In this document: piece after piece, positions 48,201 through 57,000 of the stretch
Position numbering within the stretch: the stretch's first letter is position 1
How the letters are laid out: each line of letters opens with the position of its first letter
Source of the DNA: Euborellia annulipes
Lineage: Eukaryota; Arthropoda; Insecta; Dermaptera; Anisolabididae
Assembly (NCBI GenBank): GCA_023213315.1
Contig: JAKCPI010015310.1
Span: 124,001-188,000, forward strand
Length of the DNA: 64,000 nt
Reading direction: 5' to 3'
Notes under the pieces: model-generated
What the model was told of the DNA's origin: nothing
The model's input: only the letters and a program-made list of their open reading frames with translations
The model's database searches: none
Translations under genes and position numbers: made by a program

Positions 48201-51027
48201 AAGAAAATGTTCAAAATAATCCTCTTAGTGCAACTTATATATAGAATGAATGCCCGATTCTATGAATCGCTCAAAAGGCGGTGCTCACCATGTACTGGAT
48301 AACAAATTTTCGGTCGCAAGCCTCGTCCTCAGCTTGATCCACAACTCAGCAAAAATTCAGTGAAGAAAGTCAAAAAAATACCACCGAAACGCACAAGAAT
48401 CGAGGAGCACTCAAAAAACACGTCAGCACCAGGAGAGCATTCAACTAGATAGAGAGATGAATGAGGTATCATTTTACAGCCTTTTAGATGCCCTTTCCAA
48501 TGATATACAACTGGGGTGGTAATAAAAAAATCTTTTTAATTTCAAAATCAAAAATTTAAATTAATTTTTTTCAAAAAGTACCACTCCGAAAATTTTGAAA
48601 AAATTCTAAAATAATCCTTGTCTAAATATTTAAAGATAGTATAAGTTTCATCTTGGGATCATAATGTGTTCATATAGAAAAATTAATTTAAAACAACCTT
48701 TTCTTTAGATTTTTACCATAAAAGTGCAAAAATATAATTTTTTTTTTTTCAAAATGCACCTCTTAAAAAATTTTGAAAAAATTCTAAAATGGTCCTTGCT
48801 TAAAGGTTAAAAGATAATATAAGCCTCATCGAGGAATCATGATGGGATAGAGAAAAATTAATTAAAATAAGCCGTGCGTTAGATTTTTGTCATAATTAGG
48901 AAACATTCACAGGCTCACAGTGATTTTGGTACCGGAGGTATTTTGAGCTGTTCTCTGAGTATATGCACGTCCTTTTTCCAAAAATGCCATCAGTTTTGCT
49001 CGAATAGCTCTAGTTTTAGAGATATAGAGAATATAACCTTTTAATAGAAATTCAGCTCTAAAGCGGCTTTTATTTTGAGTTTTCTAGATTTTTTATGGTG
49101 TTTCCTCTTAAAAATATACAGGTAGCTAAGATACATAGAAATCTATAGATTCAGCCCAATTGGAGGTGATTTACTGGTGCAAAACAAACTAAAAGTTGAA
49201 AAAAATCCAATTTTTCTTAACTCTGGACAAGCCTAAAATTATTTTACCATCACTGAATGCAAAAAACGTATATGTACGATATTCTGTAATTCTTTAGCTT
49301 TCCAGAAATCATTCATTCGTGCAAATCGGTTAATTATTAACGAAATTATAAACAAAATAGTTAATCTAAGTCAAGTACAAATATAAGAAAAATTTTCTTG
49401 ATAATTCAAAAAAATTTTAAATTTAGCTCGTAAAAAATTGAAATTGGCTATTTGAACTTAAAATAGGAATTAAAAAAGGCATTTATAGATGAAAAAAATA
49501 GGCACTAAAACCCAGAATCGGCCAAAATAGGCATTATAGGCACTAACAAATACCTCTTATTTTATTCAGAATTTCATGAAACGTATACATATCATATTGG
49601 CCTAAATTTTAAGCCATAAATTAAAAAAAGGCAAATAGGGCGAAATCCGAGCCCTAGTGATAACGCTAAAATAACAAGTTTATAATTTCGTTAATAATTA
49701 ACCGATTTCTTTCATATTTAATAAAAGAATTTGATTTTTTTGTTTGACTGTGATTTATTTGTAAAAATTAAAACGTTTCGGTCACTCATTCTGTGGCCTA
49801 CTTCAGGTACAATTCAGCTAAGATTACAAAGGTTGTTACGAATCAAATTTTTTCATATTTGTTTTAATACATTGTCGGGAAAGGAAACAGGAACCCAGCC
49901 CAGCATCATTCCCCTGAAAATTATTCTCTAGAGTGGTCACAACGTGCCAGTCCCTGACAGTCTTTCAGTGTGGGAGGGGGGGGAGGCTCCTGTTGTCCCG
50001 GTCCTCAATTCGACAACTTATAAAAATATATGGCAAAATGTGAAGAAAATTAAACTAGTGAATTATGGGAAAAGCCCAGGTCTATGACAAATGATATTGA
50101 GTTTGGAACTTAGATTATAATGAAAGAACATTTACTTATCAAATAGTGGATATTTTAGCTATCACCCTAGCATCTTTCTTCTTTCACTGTGGCTTATCCC
50201 TATTTTTTTTTTTTTTTTTTTTTTTTTTTTATTCTAGTGGTTGCTCATTTTTATTTTCCTTCTCCGCAATGCCCATCCTCAAACTCCAATCCCTTCTGCC
50301 TGCAGTCCTCAATCGCACAATCCAACCATCTTTTGGGCCTACCACTTGTACTCTTTCCTTCCATCTAACATTCTTATCCCCACATACTCTATTTCTCTTC
50401 TCATCACATGGCCAAACCATCTCAACCTACTTTCCTCGATCTTTTTCGATACTTCCACCACTCCTGCCTTTCCTCGGATCTTCTCATTCCTCACTCTATC
50501 CCTTCTTGTTTTTCCCAATGCCCATCTCACCATTCTCATTTCCGCCACATCCAACTTTCTTTCCTGTGCTTTCTTTATCGGCCAGGTCTCACTGTCATAA
50601 ATCATTGCGGGTAGCATTAACGTTTTAAAAATTTTTCCCTTCGCCTTGGCATTACCTTTTTATCACATAGGACTCCAGACACGCTTCTCCAATTCATCCA
50701 ACCAACTTGAATCCTGTGATCTAGCTCTTTATCAAGTCCCCCCTCAGAAGCCCAAAAAGAGCCAAGATATTTAAAATCCTTGACTCTCTGCAGCTTTTCC
50801 CACTGTAAATATACTTCTCCACCCTTGCCTTCTCCACCAAACCACAAGTATTCCGTCTTCTTTCTGCTGATCCTGAGTCCTCCATCCTCTATTGCCAGTC
50901 TCCAGAGCTCTATCCACTTCCTCTCTGCTCTCCTCCACTATGACAATGTCGTCAGCAAACATTTCCCACCAAAAACCCACGTCATCCATCCCCTCCGTTA
51001 GCACATACAAAACAATATTAAAATTTA

Positions 51028-51063
<36 letters not shown>

Positions 51064-54000
51064 TAAATTTATATATGTCGTAGACAGATCGTGAAATTAG
51101 ACAGTTCATGAACTGTCTAGACATTTCATGAACTGCAGCCAGATCGTGTAATGGTCAAACAGCTACATGATCTGGCTAAAAATTTTAGACAGTTCATGAA
51201 ATGCAATTGGGCCTTAGACAGATCGTGTAATGCTCGAGAATTACATGAAATGTCTAAATTTTTTAGGCAGTTCATGAACTGCCTAACAGCTGTTTTGCCG
51301 ATCGTGTACTGTTAGTAAAGCAAATAAAGATCTCGAAAAAAACTCAACATTAGCTGATTGTAACCTTATACTGTGATTTATTGTTATTTAGGCCCTATTT
51401 ATTGCTTCTAACTAACTAAATAAAACATTCCTAAGTAAATAAAAATATCTCGTTAACTGACAAAATTTTTATATAAATTTATAATAATTTGATATAATGG
51501 ACAGTGAGTGCAACACTTCAAGTTATAATCACAGAGATCAGTTTTATGTCAGTCTGGACAGTTATTACGCTGAAAAATCATCTAAAAAACCATTTACCCT
51601 GCGTTAATAAATAAAAATTTAATTAAATAATACATTAAAAAAATGAAATAAAGGACGAAAGATTTTATATATTAAGCTTTGTAAATAAATGATAAATAAA
51701 AGTAGCTACTTTAATTAATATTTTATCTTTTTCAGTTGTCTCCTTTTCAGTAATTCAATGTTCCCAGATATTACACGATCGGCAAAATTGCTGTTAGGCA
51801 GTTCATGAACTGCCTAAAAAATTTAGACATTTCATGTAATTCTCGAGCATTACACGATCTGTCTAAAGCCCAATTGCATTTCATGAACTGTCTAAAATTT
51901 TTAGCCAGATCATGTAACTGTTTGACCATTACACGATCTGGCTGCAGTTCATGAAATGTCTAGACAGTTCATGAACTGTCTAATTTCACGATCTGTCTAC
52001 GACATATATATATATAAAGCGAACTCTTTAAAGACTAAAACTAAAAATAAAAATTAAACTTTACTTACAATACCTAACATTATTTGATATAAGAATTACT
52101 TGTAAAATTGAATCAAAAATATCTCCAAAAAGGCTTCAAAGGGTTCGTGTTGATATATATAATTTTTATCTATGAAATCTGATTTATTGTCTAGGTATCT
52201 AAATTCTTCCTTTAGATCCAAAAAAGTGATGGTGCCTTTACATGCTATAAGCCGTGTAATCGGAAGAGCCGGGAGCAACATAAACGCCATAAGAGCAGCA
52301 ACAGGTGCTCATATCGAAGTCGAAAAGCAAAGCAAAGGCCAAGGCGATCGCGCAATTACTATTAAGTATGATTCACTCTTATATATATATCTATTTTTTT
52401 TTCTGAGAGTTTACCTTCAAAGGGAGCAAGGGTGGATCCAGAGGTGTTTCTCGGAGGGGTAATCTGGTGTGACTCGTCGCACAACACACTCTTTTTTCTT
52501 AATTTTGGTAATTTAAAGGCGCATTCTGTACTTGTTTGCCAGAATATAAATACAAATCAAATTTTTAAGTATTAATTTTTAAAATTTTACATTAAAAATA
52601 ATTTTTTTTTTTTTTTTTTAATCTCGGGGGGGGGGGGGGGTAATTACCCCCTTTACCCCCCCCCCTTGTATTCTCCCTTGAAAGGGAGAGAGAGATATAT
52701 ATTGATAAAAACAATTAACAGACAAGTTTTAAGTTCCTCAAGGACACTTTCACTGCCCCAAAAACAAGAAAACAGAGTAAATGCAAAGGAGCATCTCATT
52801 ATTATAAATTTCAAATTGTACCTTTTTCATGCTGGGGGGCCTGGTAACGGAGAAGAGCAACAGTCACCACAATTGTTGGGGTTAAACGATACCAAGCGCG
52901 GCGAAAGCTCGGATTGGTGACCTCCGAGCAATCAGTTTGTATAACGTCCACCGGTACTCTCCTCTGTAGTCGAGAGGGCAAAATTATAAAAGAAAAAAAA
53001 ACATCCGTGATGCAAAAAAGGACTCCTCGAATTATTTTCGCCAATAGTTGAGGTGAAATCAAAAAAATGCGCCTCGTTTTTCTTAGTTATATAAATGCGA
53101 GGAAATATTTTCACTTAAATAAAATCCCTCCATAAGTTTATTTATTTCATATATCTTCGTTTTTATATAACTTAGAAAAGTGAGGCTCATTTTTTTTTTT
53201 TTTTTTTTTTTTTATTATTTCAGCTCAACTCTGGACAAAAATAATGCGAGGCTATCTTTTTTGCATATCCAATGTTTTTGGTTGAGATTTCACTTCTTTT
53301 TGTGAAATATTATTATTACATTTAAATATTATTATTAAGGAGTCAAAAAAAAATTCAAGACATAGGCAGCCAAAATTGTTTCTTTTTTTATTGCCGTTCC
53401 AGGCTGACGTTTCGGCCACTGGTCTAGGCCATCTTCAGAGCCGGAGGCGAGAATAAATGAAAATTACAATTACAGCGACACACATTCGCATGAACGGAGC
53501 GCTCATAGGACAACGAAAGAATTCTTTCGTTGTCCTATGAGCGCTCCGTTCATGCGAATGTGTGTCGCTGTAATTGTAATTTTCATTTATTCTCGCCTCC
53601 GGCTCTGAAGATGGCCTAGACCAGTGGCCGAAACGTCAGCCTGGAACGGCAATAAAAAAGAAACAATTTTGGCTGCCTATGTCTTGAATTTTTTTTTGAC
53701 TCCTTAATAATAATACTTCCAGCCACAAAGACATACCTCACAATTTAAATATTATTGAATCATTGTTTTTTTTTTTTTACTTTCTCTTACCCTATATATG
53801 ATATATATATAGAGAGAAAGTATTGTTTTAATTAAATTCTAAGCTATCCCATGAATAGATCCTTTATTATGCATTCAAAACGGTAAACAATGTACAGTAA
53901 ATACATCATTTCTAACACATTCGAAACGATAAACATAAGATTTGACCAAATTTTATAAAATTTTAGGGTTTGTATCTTTTTTATGTTGGCAGCACTTGGT

Positions 54001-57000
54001 TTTATTCACTTTAATCTGAATGGATCTATCCTAAAAATTTTAATTCCATTAGAGATGAAAATTATTAATATTAATAGATTTGTTCATATATGACGTCATC
54101 AGGGTGCAAAATGTCAGGAATTGTCTTTTTGCCAAGTTAAGGATAGAAAAAATTTGAAATTTTGATGTCCTCTCAAAAAGTTAGTTTTGCTCCAAAATGA
54201 AATTTTGTATCAAAGGTATCGGGTTTTCGAAAATTTCTATTTGTATATTAAATTTCATCAAGGTTCTGCGGTTAAACCTGTAGCTCTGTCTAAAAATTTG
54301 AAAATTGAAGAAAAGAATATAACAGTGGCAAAAACGGCTGGTGGCCTAATGCCAACACTGTTTTTTTTTTATTTTTAATAAAAAAAAAAGAATGAAAAAA
54401 AATAAGGGAAGAAAAAAAAGGGATAAATAAGAGGCTAACTTTCGGCCCCCTGAAATTGGCAAAATCTCAATTTTGAGCCTCTGCCATTCTTTTTGGGGAA
54501 ATTAATTTTTATTTTTGAATTTGTACTCAAAATAATCCTTATTTATTCTAGTTTAATATAAAAAATTCTTCCATCCCTTCGGCGCTAAGCCGTCACTGGA
54601 CATCTTACAAATTTTTTGATATATTCGCCCAGAAAGAGAAAAGTTTCTCAAAAATTTTTTTTTCACGTCCCTATCTTTTATTAATGATTTAAAATTTCTT
54701 GATAATCCTTGTCTTAGGGACGACTCGTCCATGTAAATGCAATGGACCATTGGAATCTTTTGTAATATCATCTAAATGGTAGTAGGGCTTATTAAAAATT
54801 AAATCGTGGATTATTAAAGGTGCCTAACAAAATTTCAACTTCGCAGCACATCCCTTAATGCTTTAAATTGAACACAGACAGACCATGCTGGGGGCCCACT
54901 TTTTTGGACTTAAGAGGCCTCAAAACATATATTTCCATCAAATTCTCGACATCGAATTTTTGACCAATACTTTCTCTCTATATAGACTATATTAACATAT
55001 ATATAGGTAATAGAAAATAAATACGATGCACCAACGTATCTCTAAACTCAGGGGGGCCCTAACCACAGGGCTAAATGGGCTATAGGTAGCCCCAGGGCGC
55101 AAGCCTTTTGGGGGCGGCAATATCTATATTTTTTTGTTCTTATTAGTTATTTAGTTATCAGTCATTTATTTATTAGTTTATTTTATCCATTGAGAGATTT
55201 CTTTGATAATTTAAATACTAGTGATATTATTGATCAGTTTGCCAGAGAAAAAGCTCGGAAAATAAATATATAAGTTTGTTGAGTGTGGAAGTGGCTGTGA
55301 TTAATATCTTCCTCCTTCCATTCTTTTAAAATATATAAGTTACATTTGTTTAGATTAAGGTATGTTTTTCTTCTTATATGTTTTTTGATTTAATTAAATT
55401 TTATTTTTGTTTAGTATAAAAGTAATAAATAGATTTTTTCTAGTTCTGACACTTTTGTATAACTTTTCAGGACACCCCGCTCCCATTTGCCATTTTGTGT
55501 ATTTTCTTAGGAAGAGGGGCGCGTTATTTCTAGTAGCCCACGGGCGCCGAATTTCTTAAGACGGCCCTGTCTAAACTCCTCATTTGGTAAAAGGAAAGAG
55601 AAAATTGAAGGCATGCTGTCCAACCGCATCATATATAAATAAAACCATTCGCCCTTGTTTTAATTATATTACCAATTCAAAAAAATAACCCTCGTGCATA
55701 TTAATAAAAATAGATTCGATAATTATACATAATATCTGATAAATATTTTCCCAATTAAAATGATGAAGAGAGAGAGGATGTCAGCCAAAATAGGAGCCTC
55801 TATCGAATAAAAATCTCCAATTAGAAGACGTTTCGGGTTTAATTAGATAAAACCATCATCAGTTCTTTAGAGCTGAAATGAGCATAAATAATAATTGTAA
55901 CATAAAATATTTTTTAAATTATAAAAAACATCAGATCTTACATTATTGGCAATCTCAAGATGCACACCATTGAGATGCAGATAGAGTTGTTATATATAAA
56001 CATATACAAAATTATATAAAAAATATACAAAATTTGCATATCAGTTGTCAGATGCTCATCAGTCAACACGGCCAAGTCTCAAATGTATATAAAATTTAAT
56101 TATCAAATACAGTTATTATATGATAAATACTGGGGAAGCAATGAACCCTCAGTACATTGACCCATAATACATCTTAATAAAAACGAAATCTCACAAAAGC
56201 GTGCATTTGACCTATTTGAAAACATATTATTTATTTGCAAATGACAATTTTATAAATTAATTTTTAATATATTTTCAAATTACAAATAATGTTATAAACA
56301 ATTTTTTATAATATTTAAATCTGGGCTTCTAGATTATTCAAGATGGACAAATATACATTGCTTAGGCCAATACAATCTGTCTGATAGTTTAGTGCCCTAT
56401 GTCCATATGTTTTTATAAAACATTTTTCTGCTACCAGACGTTTATATGTGTTGTCCACCTTCATCAGAATGACTGCGTTGTCAAAGTCAAATCCATGCAT
56501 AAATTCTATCGCATGAGAACTCAGAGCTGTCGATGTCTTAATATTTTTTATGCTCAATTCATGTTCCCTTTTTCGCAACGAAAACATGCGAGATGTTTGG
56601 CCCACATAAACCTTAGTGGGATTGGGGCAGCCAAGGCAACGAATTAAGTATATTACGTTATGTTGTTCATGGGGAGGGACTACATCCTTTTTTGGCTGAC
56701 ATCCTCTCTCCCCTCATCATTCTAATCGCTGAACAGCCACTTCTATTATCAACATCTTTTCCCAATTAATTGTATTTTGCCTTTTTACAGGGGATCCGGA
56801 GATGCAACCAAACAAGCCCACTCAATGATTTTAGCACTCGTTGACGACCCTGAAGTTGATGTACTTCAGTTGTTTCCTAATCCTAAGAATAAACTCCAAG
56901 TTGTCGCAATAAGTACATCCGACAAAACAATAGTCACAGTAAGTTTTCGAAATACGATATTTTTTATAAAGTGAAATTGTCCTAATTTTTCTTTTTTCAT

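Larger units (their letters stand above)
42705..48470 (-). mobile_element. Near-complete CR1-like non-LTR retrotransposon
   Basis: Antisense to mask in its largest intron. Minus-strand order: 5' UTR (48,201-48,470), ORF1 (48,200-47,226), a 1.5-kb spacer, ORF2 (45,687-42,868), 3' UTR with GCTCCAGGAGGCTCAATAGC, then a (TATC)n-type tail (42,705-42,732). Microsatellite tails rather than poly(A) are common in the CR1/L2 group. Both ORFs are open, so it may be recently active. Exact ends and target duplication are not resolved. Confidence 0.88.
53327..53718. repeat. Near-perfect palindrome, about 195-bp arms
   Basis: Symmetry centre between 53,522 and 53,523 (GAAAGAATTCTTTC). Only a one-base difference in an A/T run is evident. 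Each arm carries one hammerhead motif in opposite orientation. ATTTAAATATTATT occurs on both flanks. No spacer at the centre. Confidence 0.95.
55757..56729 (-). mobile_element. Penelope-like element remnant
   Basis: Bounded by inverted 30-bp flanks (GAGAGAGAGGATGTCAGCCA and its complement with one or two changes). Contains a GIY-YIG frame, a long 3' region and a hammerhead motif, all on the minus strand. The RT part is missing. This ties the window's ribozyme motifs to Penelope-like retroelements. Confidence 0.8.
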
